64,000 nucleotides of DNA from an uncultured Marinobacter sp. (lineage in GTDB: Bacteria; Pseudomonadota; Gammaproteobacteria; Pseudomonadales; Oleiphilaceae), in contig NZ_CANLBK010000001.1 of assembly GCF_947488835.1 (NCBI RefSeq), forward strand, positions 434,001-498,000, read 5' to 3'. The position numbers were made by a program, and so were the translations under genes. Shown piece by piece: positions 45,688-54,479 of the stretch; within the stretch, counting starts at the first letter, position 1; every line of letters starts with the position of its first letter. The notes beneath the pieces were generated by a model. The model made no database searches, was not told where the DNA came from, and saw only the letters and a list, made by a program, of their open reading frames with translations.

Positions 45688-46530
45688 TCAGCTCTTTTTG
45701 AAGCGCTTTACGGTGGCCTCTACAGTAACCGTAAGTGACTCAAGCTCTGCCGCACGCGCGAGACCCTCTGCTCCGGATCGATACAAATGTGGCGTCATCG
45801 CCAGCAAGTCAGAAACAGACTGTTTATCTGGAAGAGTGAGGCTGAAACGAACGGCAGACGTATCCACAGTTGTGAAACCCTCAGGGGCATCACTCGGCGA
45901 CTGCCGGGACTCTTTCAATTCGGAATATATGATTTCCCGCAGCTCTATGAGGTGGTCTGGCCCAGAGTCTACCTGCACTATCTCCCCGCCTGGCCTGAGC
46001 ACTCGGGCAAACTCCTTGTAAACCGGAAAGCCGAACAAGCACAGTATGCAATCCAGCGTTTCAGGCAGCACAGGCAGATTAGCGTTACTGCCAACGACCC
46101 ATGCGGGCGCTTTGTCCTGTTTGGCCGCAGATAATATGGCCCACTTGGAGATATCCAGCCCCAGCAGCGCGAGGCGCGCGGTATTTGGCATTTTCCCTGC
46201 CAGATAGCGCATGTAGTACCCTTCCCCACAGCCTGCATCCATGCAAGCGATAGCCGCATCACTGTGGTTTTCATGGAACACTGCCCGATAAACTGCTTCA
46301 GCAATGGGCTCATAAAATCCCGCGGCCAGAAACCTCTGGCGCGCCGCAACCATCTCCTTGTTATCTCCGGGATCTTTGGAGCGTTTATTCTGAACTGGCA
46401 GCAAGTGGACGTATCCCTGGCGCGCAATATCAAAACTATGGCCAGCACCACACTGCCAACTGCTCCCGTTTAACTGCAGGGCAGATCCGTCGATTGGGCA
46501 AGCAAGAGCTTCAAATGGGGTGATGGTCAT
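45688..46530 (-). CDS. rlmA: 23S rRNA (guanine-N1)-methyltransferase RlmA-like
   Basis: A 280-residue SAM-dependent methyltransferase that modifies a guanine in 23S rRNA helix 35. Family hallmarks are HSFDIARQGYVHLLPVQNKRSKDPGD (about 31-56) and the motif I block MDAGCGEGYYMRYL. The N-terminal zinc ribbon is altered: Cys11, Cys27 and His31 remain, but the residue matching E. coli Cys8 is Asp14 (ACPIDGS). This may be a normal branch variant. It is followed downstream by no gene on its strand and converges on the orphan pair. Confidence 0.87.
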   Translation of the reverse strand: MTITPFEALACPIDGSALQLNGSSWQCGAGHSFDIARQGYVHLLPVQNKRSKDPGDNKEMVAARQRFLAAGFYEPIAEAVYRAVFHENHSDAAIACMDAGCGEGYYMRYLAGKMPNTARLALLGLDISKWAILSAAKQDKAPAWVVGSNANLPVLPETLDCILCLFGFPVYKEFARVLRPGGEIVQVDSGPDHLIELREIIYSELKESRQSPSDAPEGFTTVDTSAVRFSLTLPDKQSVSDLLAMTPHLYRSGAEGLARAAELESLTVTVEATVKRFKKS

Positions 46531-46591
46531 TCACAGATATCCGCATCGGAAAAGATAACGAGTACAGGGTTACAGTTTAGGATTATCCAAC

Positions 46592-46619
46592 AAAAAAGAC
46601 ACCCGTGGGTGTCTTTTTT
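46592..46619 (-). terminator. Bidirectional terminator after etfA
   Basis: A 13-bp perfect stem, AAAAAAGACACCC (46592-46604) with its complement at 46607-46619, is flanked by an A-run on one side and a T-run on the other, so it can stop transcription in both directions. Its main client is the leftward etfBA unit, which ends 17 bp away. Confidence 0.85.
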
Positions 46620-46635
46620 GTTTACTGACAGAGGG

Positions 46636-47577
46636 TTATAGAACCTTCTTCAGCTCTTCCTCAAGTTGCGGTACTGCTTCAAACAGGTCCGCTACCAGGC
46701 CGTAATCGGCAACCTGGAAGATAGGCGCTTCTTCATCCTTGTTGATCGCAACGATCACCTTGGAATCAGACATACCGGCCAAGTGCTGGATAGCACCGGA
46801 GATACCAACAGCAATATACAGCTGTGGCGCAACAATCTTACCGGTCTGGCCTACCTGCATGTCGTTCGGCACGAAGCCTGCGTCGACTGCTGCACGGGAA
46901 GCACCCATACCAGCGCCCAGCAGATCAGCAACCTGCTCCAGCATCTTGAAGTTGTCGCCGTTCTGCATGCCACGACCACCGGAGATAACAATACCGGCGC
47001 TGGCAAGATCAGGACGATCAGATTTGGCTTTCTCTTCACCCACAAACGAAGACAGGCCTGCGTCTTTTACAACGTCCAGCTGCTCAACAGCAGCAGAGCC
47101 ACCTTCAGCGGCTACTGGATCAAAGCCTGTCGGGCGTACGGTGACAACCTTGATGCTGTCGCTGGTCTTAACCGTTGCGATGGCATTGCCGGCGTAGATC
47201 GGACGAACGAAGGTGTCTGCAGATTCAACGCGGATGATGTCAGATACCTGAGCAACGTCCAGCAGCGCTGCAACGCGCGGCATGAAGTCTTTGCCCGTGG
47301 TACCGGCAGAGGTCAGGATGTGGCTGTAGCCCTTACCCACTTCTGCAACCAGCTCGCCCAGATTCTCACCCAGGAAGTGGCCGTAGGCTGCGTTGTCGGC
47401 AACCAGTACCTTTGCAACGCCTTCCGCCTTGGCGGCAGCTTCTGCAACCGCGCCACAGTTTTCGCCGGCAACCAGTACATCAATGTCGCCACCGATGGCC
47501 TTGGCAGCCGCTACAACGCTCAGAGTCGCCTGCTTCAGGCTGCTGTTGTCGTGTTCAGCAATTACAAGGATGCTCAT
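46636..47577 (-). CDS. etfA: Electron transfer flavoprotein alpha subunit
   Basis: A 313-residue FAD-binding subunit that receives electrons from acyl-CoA dehydrogenases and passes them to ETF-QO. The C-terminal FAD domain has GGRGMQNGDNFKMLEQVAD, GASRAAVDAGFVPNDMQVGQTG and VGISGAIQHLAGM, all strongly conserved. Length is normal. It begins directly after the etfB stop (no gap), forming one operon, and is followed by a strong terminator. Confidence 0.96.
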   Translation of the reverse strand: MSILVIAEHDNSSLKQATLSVVAAAKAIGGDIDVLVAGENCGAVAEAAAKAEGVAKVLVADNAAYGHFLGENLGELVAEVGKGYSHILTSAGTTGKDFMPRVAALLDVAQVSDIIRVESADTFVRPIYAGNAIATVKTSDSIKVVTVRPTGFDPVAAEGGSAAVEQLDVVKDAGLSSFVGEEKAKSDRPDLASAGIVISGGRGMQNGDNFKMLEQVADLLGAGMGASRAAVDAGFVPNDMQVGQTGKIVAPQLYIAVGISGAIQHLAGMSDSKVIVAINKDEEAPIFQVADYGLVADLFEAVPQLEEELKKVL

Positions 47578-48327
47578 TTAGATCACCTTCGCTTCGTTCT
47601 TCAGTTTATCGACCAGCTCGGCTACGTCTGCCACTTTAATACCTGCTGAACGGGCAGCCGGTGCTTCCACTTTCAGAGTGGTCAGGCGCGCTGCAATCTC
47701 AACACCCAGATCCGCCGGGCTCATCACATCGAGCGGCTTCTTCTTGGCTTTCATGATGTTTGGCAGGGACGCGTAACGCGGCTCGTTCAAACGCAGGTCG
47801 GTGGTTACAACTGCCGGGAGGCTCAGGGAAAGGGTCATCAGACCACCGTCTACCTCACGGGTAACATTGACTTTTTCGCCATCAACAACCACTTCAGACG
47901 CGAAGGTGCCCTGGCCCATGCCAGTCAGCGCAGCCAGCATCTGGCCGGTCTGGTTGTTATCAGAATCGATGGACTGTTTGCCGAGAATAACCAGTTTTGG
48001 CTCTTCTTTCTCAACCACAGCCTTTAGTAGTTTGGCTGCGTCGAGGGACTGAACGTCCTCATCGGCTTCAATGTGGATACCACGGTCAGCGCCCAGCGCC
48101 AAAGCAGTACGAATCTGCTCCTGACATGCCTTGGGGCCAATGGAAACCACGACAATTTCGTTTGCAATGCCCTTTTCCTTCAGACGAACCGCTTCTTCAA
48201 CAGCGATTTCGCAGAATGGGTTCATTGCCATTTTGACGTTGGCGAGATCAACACCAGTGTTATCCGGCTTGACGCGTACCTTTACGTTGTAGTCGATTAC
48301 TCGTTTTACAGCGACCAGAACCTTCAT
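47578..48327 (-). CDS. etfB: Electron transfer flavoprotein beta subunit
   Basis: A 249-residue AMP-binding partner of EtfA. The signature [21 protein letters not shown] opens the chain, [17 protein letters not shown] follows, and the ETF-beta motif [31 protein letters not shown] (about 165-195) is complete. Gene order beta-alpha is the usual one. It is divergent from etfQO across a 535-bp region that holds a fatty-acid-regulator-like palindrome. Confidence 0.96.
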   Translation of the reverse strand: MKVLVAVKRVIDYNVKVRVKPDNTGVDLANVKMAMNPFCEIAVEEAVRLKEKGIANEIVVVSIGPKACQEQIRTALALGADRGIHIEADEDVQSLDAAKLLKAVVEKEEPKLVILGKQSIDSDNNQTGQMLAALTGMGQGTFASEVVVDGEKVNVTREVDGGLMTLSLSLPAVVTTDLRLNEPRYASLPNIMKAKKKPLDVMSPADLGVEIAARLTTLKVEAPAARSAGIKVADVAELVDKLKNEAKVI

Positions 48328-48686
48328 AGATTCCTCGTTCTTCTACGATGGGTTAATGACTCTCAACCAAAAAATACTCTTAGACAGGCCCTGAATGGGC
48401 GGGTGACAGAGCATTCTCGATTGCTGCGTCTCGGCAAGATACCGGTAAACTGGTATACAGACCGAACGTTACAAACAGCGGCCTCGCACTGGGGCCATCC
48501 GTCACGGCGGACTAATACTGAAGGCAAAGATTAAACGGGTCAATAGTCCAGTTAGACGCGCCACAGATGTTTTCTGAGCCAATTAACCGATACAGCACCT
48601 GCTGATAAGGGCAGAAACACACGCACCGGGCGGCTCAGCGCACTGTTTTACAGTACGAATCTACAATGCCAAACCTTTGGCTAAAA

Positions 48687-48708
48687 TTCAAACAAACGTT
48701 TGTTTGAA
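48687..48708. promoter_or_regulatory. 22-bp palindrome, PsrA-like fatty-acid operator
   Basis: A perfect inverted repeat: left arm TTCAAACAAAC (48687-48697), right arm its exact complement GTTTGTTTGAA (48698-48708). It contains two overlapping CAAAC-N4-GTTTG units, the pattern bound by the TetR-family fatty-acid sensor PsrA of pseudomonads and relatives. Its place upstream of etfQO and etfBA, both members of known PsrA/FadR-type regulons, supports this. The regulator gene itself is not in the window. Confidence 0.7.
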
Positions 48709-48727
48709 TCCTCAAATACGTTATCCT
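48700..48727 (+). promoter_or_regulatory. Candidate sigma-70 promoter of etfQO
   Basis: TTGTTT (48700-48705), a 16-nt spacer and TATCCT (48722-48727) form a weak but usable -35/-10 pair. The -35 lies inside the palindrome, which fits repression by a bound regulator. The transcript would start about 130 nt before the gene. Confidence 0.4.
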
Positions 48728-48862
48728 TTAAGCTCATAAAGGCTGAGTATTCGCCTGTGGGTAGTCGTCTGGGCAAACATTTACCGGTATGATGGCGCCC
48801 CAGAATTTTAAAAAAGCCTACGGGCATACAAAATCCATTAAAAGATGTTTGAGGAGACCAAC

Positions 48863-50515
48863 GTGGAACGCGAATCGATGGAATTTGATGTTCTTATCGT
48901 CGGCGGCGGCCCTGCTGGCTTGTCGGCAGCTTGCCGAGTGATGCAGCTGGCACAAGAGTCTGGCGAAGAACTGACGGTGTGCGTAGTAGAGAAAGGTTCT
49001 GAGATCGGCGCGCACATTCTGGCCGGCACCGTATTTGAACCCACCGCCCTCAATGAACTCTTTCCCGATTGGAAAGAGAAAGGCGCCCCACTGAACACTC
49101 CGGTTACCCGTGACGATATTTTCCTGCTGAAGAACCAGGACAAGGGAACCAAGATACCAAACGCTTTCGTACCGAAGAACATGCACAACCACGGCAACTA
49201 TATTATCAGCCTTGGTAACCTGTGCCGCTGGCTTGGTGAACAGGCGGAAGCCTTGGGCGTAGAAGTTTACCCGGGGTTTGCTGCAGCTGAGACGATTGTA
49301 GAAGACGGCCAGGTTAAAGGCATCATTACCGGTGACATGGGCGTTGCAGCCGATGGCTCGGAAAAAGACGGCTACATGCCGGGCATGGAACTGCGCGCCA
49401 AGTACACACTGTTTACCGAAGGCTGTCGTGGGCACCTAGGCAAGCGTCTGATTAAAGATTTCAATCTCGACGAAGGCAAAGACCCCCAGCATTACGGCAT
49501 CGGTATTAAAGAGCTGTGGGACATTGACCCTGCCAAACATGAGCCAGGCCTTGTTGTTCACACAACCGGTTGGCCTCTGACAGAGACCGGCTCTACTGGC
49601 GGCTCCTTCCTTTATCACCTTGAGAACGGCCAGGTCTACGTTGGGTTGATTGCTGATCTTTCCTACAGCAACCCACACATGAGCCCGTTTGAAGAATTCC
49701 AACGCCTCAAGCTCCACCCTGAATTTCGAAAGTACCTGGACGGCGGCAAGCGGGTATCCTATGGCGCCCGGGCCCTGAGCAAGGGTGGATACAATGCTCT
49801 GCCCAAGATGAGCTTCCCCGGCGGCCTGATACTGGGTTGCGATGCGGGCACCCTGAACAGCTCCAAGATTAAAGGGTCTCACACTGCTATGAAATCAGGC
49901 CTTTTGGGCGCTGAAGCAGTATTTGAAGCACTTAAGAGTGGCCAGACTGGTGAGGAAATTACCAGCTTTGCAGACCGTTTTGAAAAGAGCTGGCTGTATA
50001 AAGAGTTGTACGATGAGCGCAACTTTGGTCCAGCGATGCATAAGTTCGGCAACTTCATTGGTGGAGCAGTTGCATTCTTCGAGCAGAACATTCTGCGTAG
50101 AAGCCTGCCGTTCACGCTGCGTGACTTGACGCCCGACTACGCCACAATGAAACCTGCGGCTGAGTGCAAAAAGATCAACTATCCCAAACCGGATAACAAG
50201 CTGACCTTTGATCGCCTGACGTCGGTGTTTATTTCCAACACCAACCACGCGGAAAACCAGCCGGTTCACCTGAAGCTGACCGACCCTGACATCCCCATTA
50301 ACCACAACCTGCCGAAGTACGATGAGCCTGCTCAGCGCTACTGCCCTGCAGGGGTTTACGAAGTGGTTGAAAAGGACGACGGCAGCGGAATGCGCTTCCA
50401 GATCAACGCTCAGAACTGTGTTCACTGTAAGACCTGTGACATCAAGGACCCTGCCCAGAACATTACCTGGGTAACGCCCGAAGGCGGCGGTGGTCCCAAC
50501 TACCCCAACATGTAA
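48863..50515 (+). CDS. etfQO: Electron transfer flavoprotein-ubiquinone oxidoreductase
   Basis: A 550-residue membrane-bound FAD and 4Fe-4S enzyme that moves electrons from ETF to ubiquinone. The FAD loop is VLIVGGGPAGLSAA near residue 10-23. The C-terminus has the ferredoxin-like cluster: Cys in RYCPAGVYE, then CVHCKTCDIKDP with closely spaced Cys. GTG 48863 is chosen because GAGGAG lies 6 nt upstream; an ATG at 48845 overlaps that site. A strong terminator follows. It shares the palindrome-bearing region with etfBA. Confidence 0.96.
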   Translation: MERESMEFDVLIVGGGPAGLSAACRVMQLAQESGEELTVCVVEKGSEIGAHILAGTVFEPTALNELFPDWKEKGAPLNTPVTRDDIFLLKNQDKGTKIPNAFVPKNMHNHGNYIISLGNLCRWLGEQAEALGVEVYPGFAAAETIVEDGQVKGIITGDMGVAADGSEKDGYMPGMELRAKYTLFTEGCRGHLGKRLIKDFNLDEGKDPQHYGIGIKELWDIDPAKHEPGLVVHTTGWPLTETGSTGGSFLYHLENGQVYVGLIADLSYSNPHMSPFEEFQRLKLHPEFRKYLDGGKRVSYGARALSKGGYNALPKMSFPGGLILGCDAGTLNSSKIKGSHTAMKSGLLGAEAVFEALKSGQTGEEITSFADRFEKSWLYKELYDERNFGPAMHKFGNFIGGAVAFFEQNILRRSLPFTLRDLTPDYATMKPAAECKKINYPKPDNKLTFDRLTSVFISNTNHAENQPVHLKLTDPDIPINHNLPKYDEPAQRYCPAGVYEVVEKDDGSGMRFQINAQNCVHCKTCDIKDPAQNITWVTPEGGGGPNYPNM

Positions 50516-50561
50516 GTTGGCGTGGTAGCCTAAAGTATCGATTTACCCGATGCTTTGAAAG

Positions 50562-50598
50562 AACGGAGTTGCGGTTGAATCCGCAGCTCCGTTTTTTT
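50562..50598 (+). terminator. Terminator of etfQO
   Basis: A 13-bp stem (one G-U pair), AACGGAGTTGCGG (50562-50574) with CCGCAGCTCCGTT (50581-50593), has a 6-nt loop and is followed by a run of T (50592-50598). It lies 47 bp after the etfQO stop. Confidence 0.9.
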
Positions 50599-50620
50599 AT
50601 GCACGCTTTATAGGCGCACA

Positions 50621-50648
50621 AAAAAAGGGCTCCCTTGGGAGCCCTTTT
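50621..50648 (-). terminator. Terminator of the FKBP gene
   Basis: AAAAGGGCTCCC (50623-50634) and its complement (50637-50648) form a 12-bp stem with a 2-nt loop. On the minus strand the stem is followed by a run of T, so it ends transcription of the leftward FKBP gene that stops at 50669. Confidence 0.85.
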
Positions 50649-50668
50649 CAGAACCGGCACTTACACTC

Positions 50669-51130
50669 TTAGTGAGCGTGACCGTGTTCCTGCTCTTCTT
50701 CAGTGGCGTCACGCGCTTCGATGACTTCAACATCAAAGTGCAGGGTCTCGCCAGCAAGCGGGTGGTTCGCGTCGATGGTGACGGTTTCTTCGCTTACTTC
50801 CACAACACGTACAACCTGGGGGCCGCCCGGGGTCTGTGCCTGGAACTGCATACCTGGCTCGATGGTGTCGACACCTTCAAACGCGGTACGTGGAACTGGC
50901 TGAACCAGCTCTTCGTTGATTTCGCCGTAGCCTTCAGCAGGCTCAACAGAAACTTTAACCTGGTCGCCTGCGCTCTTCTCGTTCAGTGCGCTTTCCAGCC
51001 CACCGATGATGTTTTGTGCACCTTCCAGATAAGACAGAGGCTCGCGACCTTCGCCACGGGAGGAGTCCAGCTCTTCTCCCTGGTTGTTGGTGAGCGTGTA
51101 GTGGATGGTAACAACGCGAGGTTGGGCCAT
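50669..51130 (-). CDS. FKBP-type peptidyl-prolyl cis-trans isomerase (SlyD-like)
   Basis: A 153-residue folding helper with FKBP and inserted-flap domains. The opening VTIHYTLTNNQGEELDSSR, the block EPAEGYGEINEELVQPVPR and the closing VTIDANHPLAGETLHF are signatures of the SlyD group. The C-terminal tail is short and acidic with three His (EEEQEHGHAH), so metal binding is likely weaker than in E. coli SlyD, which has a long His-rich tail. It acts in the cytoplasm on prolyl bonds. Confidence 0.92.
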   Translation of the reverse strand: MAQPRVVTIHYTLTNNQGEELDSSRGEGREPLSYLEGAQNIIGGLESALNEKSAGDQVKVSVEPAEGYGEINEELVQPVPRTAFEGVDTIEPGMQFQAQTPGGPQVVRVVEVSEETVTIDANHPLAGETLHFDVEVIEARDATEEEQEHGHAH

Positions 51131-51330
51131 GTGATCTCCTTGAGTGTCGCAATGACTGTTTGATTGATTAAGGGCAATCGAAAGTAATCATGAACAGCCA
51201 GACTGAACAGAGGGACTAACGACCACCGGGCCTCGTTTGAGAGCCAGGCTCGTAACAAGAGTGAAAACACAGTTTAACAAGTGACAGAGTGCGTTTTCCA
51301 CCGTCATTTCTGGGGGCGCCCCCAGGCTTT

Positions 51331-51897
51331 TCAACCGCCCTGCCCGATTTTGTAGAAATTTCCGTGACTGAACACGCCCAATATCGGCTTTCCGTCGATG
51401 GTTTGTTCCACAACGTACTCTGCCAAATCGTAGTAAGCCGCGGTTACCAGGCGGGCGTCGACACCGTGGCGAACCCGCACTATGGGCCGGGGTTGATCCG
51501 AATCCCCATAGCTTCCGACTTCCAGCGGGTGGTCCTTGCCAACTTCAATCGTTTCGCCCACGTTGGTGGTTAACTTGATAACCTGATACTCGCCGCTTCC
51601 CTCAACGGTAAGAGAGTGAGCAAGCAAAGGCGTATCCTCTACCTGAATCCGCCACTTCTCTACAGGCGTTACCAGGTAATAGTGCTCGTCTTCTTCACGG
51701 CGGAGTATGGTTGAAAACAATTTCACGATAGCTTCCCGGCCGATTGGGTCGCCCTTGTGAATCCATAGGCCATCACGGCTAATCCGCAGATCCATGTCTC
51801 CGGAAAGTTCCGGGTGCCATTTGTCCAACGGTGGATGGCTGAGATTTTTTCCAGCTTTCTGCACCTGTTCAACAATATTGTCCGGGCTTTGGCTCAT
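51331..51897 (-). CDS. DUF1285 domain protein
   Basis: A 188-residue protein of the DUF1285 family, structurally a two-subdomain small-molecule-binding fold of unknown role. Matching segments are MDLRISRDGLWIHKGDPIGREAIVKLFST (about 35-63), HYYLVTPVEKWRIQVEDTPL and SYGDSDQPRPIVRVRHG. It lies 24 bp downstream of the radical SAM gene on the same strand, so the two may share a transcript. Confidence 0.88.
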   Translation of the reverse strand: MSQSPDNIVEQVQKAGKNLSHPPLDKWHPELSGDMDLRISRDGLWIHKGDPIGREAIVKLFSTILRREEDEHYYLVTPVEKWRIQVEDTPLLAHSLTVEGSGEYQVIKLTTNVGETIEVGKDHPLEVGSYGDSDQPRPIVRVRHGVDARLVTAAYYDLAEYVVEQTIDGKPILGVFSHGNFYKIGQGG

Positions 51898-51921
51898 ATC
51901 TCTGCTCCGTTAACCGGTAAT

Positions 51922-52818
51922 TTACAACCCACGCTGCCACTCAGCCCTGAGCGGCACTGCGCCCGGGCTTGTGATGGCAAGGTTAACCTGATCCAACAAT
52001 TTCTGCTTGTCCCGCCCCAGGGTTCCTTTAAGGACCAGATAATTTGAGGCGTGGTCGCTTCTGAATATGGTTCTATCAAGTTCAAGGTGCTCGAGAAAGG
52101 TTCGAATCTCCTCAAACAGGCCTTGCTGGGAAAGCGGTACAAAATCAGCACCAAACCCTTCACGGAAACGTTCTTCGCCCTGGGGAAAGCTGACCACCAG
52201 AGTAGAGAGGTAATCGGGCTGGGTTTCGTTGCACAAGGTTGCCGTATTGATGGCATGTTGGCGGGAAAGGGTTTCGCCACCTAAACCATTCAGCACCATT
52301 ACAGAACTGGTTAGCCCCGCTTCACGAATTTTCACCAAGGCAGAACGCGTTGATTCCCAGGTTTCCCCTTTATTGATGCGCCGCAAGACCTCGTCGTCCC
52401 CCGATTCCATTCCAACGTAGAGAATCTTTAGCCCGGCTTCCCGCAGCTGTTTGAGTTCTTCCACAGTCTTCTTGGCAAGGTTTCTGGGAAGGCAGTAGCT
52501 GGACACTCGCTGCAATTCCGGGAACGCCGCATTCAACTCCCCCAGTATCTCCAGCAATCGCCGGGTGGGCAGCACCATGGCGTCTCCATCCGCCAGAAAC
52601 ACCCGCTTTACTCCGCCCAGGCTTTTGGCTGCATTTTCAATATCCTTGCGGACATCCTCCGGCTTGCGGGCGCGGAATTTCTTCTGTGGCTGAGTATACA
52701 TTTCGCAGAAGGTGCATTTATTCCAGGAGCAGCCGTTAGTAACCGGCAGAATTAGCGATTTTGCTTCGCTCGGTGGCCGAAAAACCGGCTCAACATAGTC
52801 AATAGGAAAACTGTACAT
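51922..52818 (-). CDS. Radical SAM protein (Elp3-like superfamily)
   Basis: A 298-residue enzyme with the cluster motif CSWNKCTFC (CX4CX2C, about 31-39), which holds a 4Fe-4S cluster for SAM cleavage. SAM-binding strands are seen in VFLADGDAMVLPTRRLLEIL and ILYVGMESGDDEVLRRINKGE, as in coproporphyrinogen-III-oxidase-like and Elp3-like radical SAM proteins. Related proteins are often annotated only as 'radical SAM protein'. Substrate unknown. It heads a likely unit with the DUF1285 gene. Confidence 0.88.
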   Translation of the reverse strand: MYSFPIDYVEPVFRPPSEAKSLILPVTNGCSWNKCTFCEMYTQPQKKFRARKPEDVRKDIENAAKSLGGVKRVFLADGDAMVLPTRRLLEILGELNAAFPELQRVSSYCLPRNLAKKTVEELKQLREAGLKILYVGMESGDDEVLRRINKGETWESTRSALVKIREAGLTSSVMVLNGLGGETLSRQHAINTATLCNETQPDYLSTLVVSFPQGEERFREGFGADFVPLSQQGLFEEIRTFLEHLELDRTIFRSDHASNYLVLKGTLGRDKQKLLDQVNLAITSPGAVPLRAEWQRGL

Positions 52819-52861
52819 AGTATGTACTCAAACAATAGAAGTGACCCTGACCAACATTCAA

Positions 52862-53311
52862 TCAGGGCAGAAACTGAGTTTTCAAGTCTGCGCAACCAGG
52901 CCCTACTACGGGCATATCAAGAACCACTGCTTGCGAAGTCATAAAGGGTATACCGCGGCGATGCCCATCAATGAGCAATGTAGACAAGGCTCCCACCAAT
53001 GGCATATGCGATACCAGCATCAACGGTGAGTGCTTGTTTTCAAGCAGAGCATTCAGACAAACCCCAGGGTCGTCATCCGGTGTGATGAAATCTTTCTCTT
53101 CCACAGGGCAGTTCAGGATTTCAGAGACAATGGCCGCGGTTTGTCGTGCGCGTATGTAGGGACTGCTCCAGATTACTTCTGGGCGCCAAGGCGACGAGGC
53201 GATCTGCGTCGCGCACTGCGCAACCTGCTTGCGGCCAATTTCGGTGAGCGTTCGTTCCTGATCAAGCGAGTGCCAACCAGCCTCGCCATGACGCATAATG
53301 AGCAGATGCAC
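52862..53311 (-). CDS. sixA: Phosphohistidine phosphatase SixA
   Basis: A 149-residue histidine phosphatase. The phosphoacceptor motif is MRHGEAGW (His8), and the second catalytic block VSHMPLVGAL holds the other His. The short size and the opening HLLIMRHGEA fit SixA, which dephosphorylates phosphohistidine on HPt domains or PTS-type proteins. It lies 34 bp downstream of gpsA on the same strand, a common pairing in gammaproteobacteria. Confidence 0.88.
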   Translation of the reverse strand: MHLLIMRHGEAGWHSLDQERTLTEIGRKQVAQCATQIASSPWRPEVIWSSPYIRARQTAAIVSEILNCPVEEKDFITPDDDPGVCLNALLENKHSPLMLVSHMPLVGALSTLLIDGHRRGIPFMTSQAVVLDMPVVGPGCADLKTQFLP

Positions 53312-53345
53312 AGTTAACCTCCACTAGTGGCTCCCGTATTACTCT

Positions 53346-54413
53346 TTATTCTGCGACTGTCCTAGGCAGTATGAACTCCACATCGGAGTTCTGCACGGAC
53401 ATCATCAGCTTGTTGATTACGACACCGATGGGCGCGTCTCCGTACAAAATCTCAAAAAGCCCGCGAACCAAGGGCATGTAGATCCCTAGCTCTTCAGCCT
53501 TTTCTTTCACCAGCTCCAGGGTGTAAATACCTTCCGCTACCTGTCCTAGCTCAGCCACTGCATCATCCAGCTTCTTACCCTGGCCTACAGCATGGCCAAC
53601 CCGGAAATTTCTGCTTTTTGAAGAAGTGCAGGTAGCAATCAGATCGCCTACGCCCGCAAGCCCCAAAAAGGTCATTGGGTTGGCTCCAAGGCTGACAGCA
53701 AAGCGGCTCATTTCCGCAAGCCCGCGGGTAATCAGCATGGCCTTGGCGTTTTCACCCATATTCAGGGCGGAGGCTAAACCAGAAACAATGGCGTAGATAT
53801 TCTTGAGTGCGCCCGCTAGTTCTACGCCATAGATATCCACGTTGGCGTACACACGGAAGTACTCACATCCCAGAAGATCCTGAACCCGGCTTCTTACCTG
53901 GGGATCTTTGGCTGCAATCACCGTGGCGGTAAGCTCCCGGTTTGCGATTTCGTTCGCCAGGTTCGGGCCGCTTAGAACCCCAATACGACAGTGAGGAATC
54001 TCTTCCTGAAGAATTTCGCTCATGAGCTTGAAGCCATTCGCTTCTATGCCCTTGGTCAGGCTTACAACAATCTGCCCTTGAGGAAAGTTGCCACTGTTTT
54101 CTTTGATTACGGCACGGAATGCCTTGCTGGGGATAGCGACAAATACGATTTCCGCCTTGCTTACAGCGCTGGCCAGGTCTGTGGTCGGCTGTATATCGCC
54201 TTTGATTAAGACACCAGGCATATAACGGCTATTAATGCCGGTTTTGCGTATTTCTTCAGCTTGGGCCTCATCACGCATCCAGAAGTGAACCCGGTGGCCA
54301 TTCTCACCGAGTACCTTTGCCAGGGCAGAGCCAAAGCTGCCGCCTCCGAGCACCGCTACATCGTGCACCGGCGCTTCGGCCCCGTTTTTTAGAGGCTCGT
54401 TTTTTTCAGGCAT
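53346..54413 (-). CDS. gpsA: Glycerol-3-phosphate dehydrogenase [NAD(P)+]
   Basis: A 355-residue cytoplasmic enzyme that reduces dihydroxyacetone phosphate to sn-glycerol-3-phosphate for phospholipid synthesis. The cofactor loop is VLGGGSFGSALAKVL (about 21-35), then FVAIPSKAFR, SLTKGIEANG, LSGPNLANEI and the catalytic region YGVELAGALKNIYAIVSG with its conserved Lys. The family block FLGLAGVGDLIATCTSSKSRN is complete. The N-terminus carries about 17 extra residues. Confidence 0.95.
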   Translation of the reverse strand: MPEKNEPLKNGAEAPVHDVAVLGGGSFGSALAKVLGENGHRVHFWMRDEAQAEEIRKTGINSRYMPGVLIKGDIQPTTDLASAVSKAEIVFVAIPSKAFRAVIKENSGNFPQGQIVVSLTKGIEANGFKLMSEILQEEIPHCRIGVLSGPNLANEIANRELTATVIAAKDPQVRSRVQDLLGCEYFRVYANVDIYGVELAGALKNIYAIVSGLASALNMGENAKAMLITRGLAEMSRFAVSLGANPMTFLGLAGVGDLIATCTSSKSRNFRVGHAVGQGKKLDDAVAELGQVAEGIYTLELVKEKAEELGIYMPLVRGLFEILYGDAPIGVVINKLMMSVQNSDVEFILPRTVAE

Positions 54414-54479
54414 AGTTGTTCCGTCTGTTTTGAATCAGGTTCGAATCTGTTGGGGCCTTGATGAGACAACCACAGCATT

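Larger units (their letters stand above)
48328..48862. other. Intergenic region between etfB and etfQO
   Basis: This 535-bp divergent spacer is unusually long for the window. The right part holds a perfect 22-bp palindrome and a candidate promoter for etfQO. The left part must carry the etfBA promoter, which I cannot place with confidence. No frame shows coding character and no RNA gene is recognised. Confidence 0.55.

Noticed and set aside
46666..47649. A 327-codon open frame opposite etfA/etfB
   Set aside because: It lies wholly antisense to two certain genes and its residue make-up reflects their codon bias; no motif or start signal.
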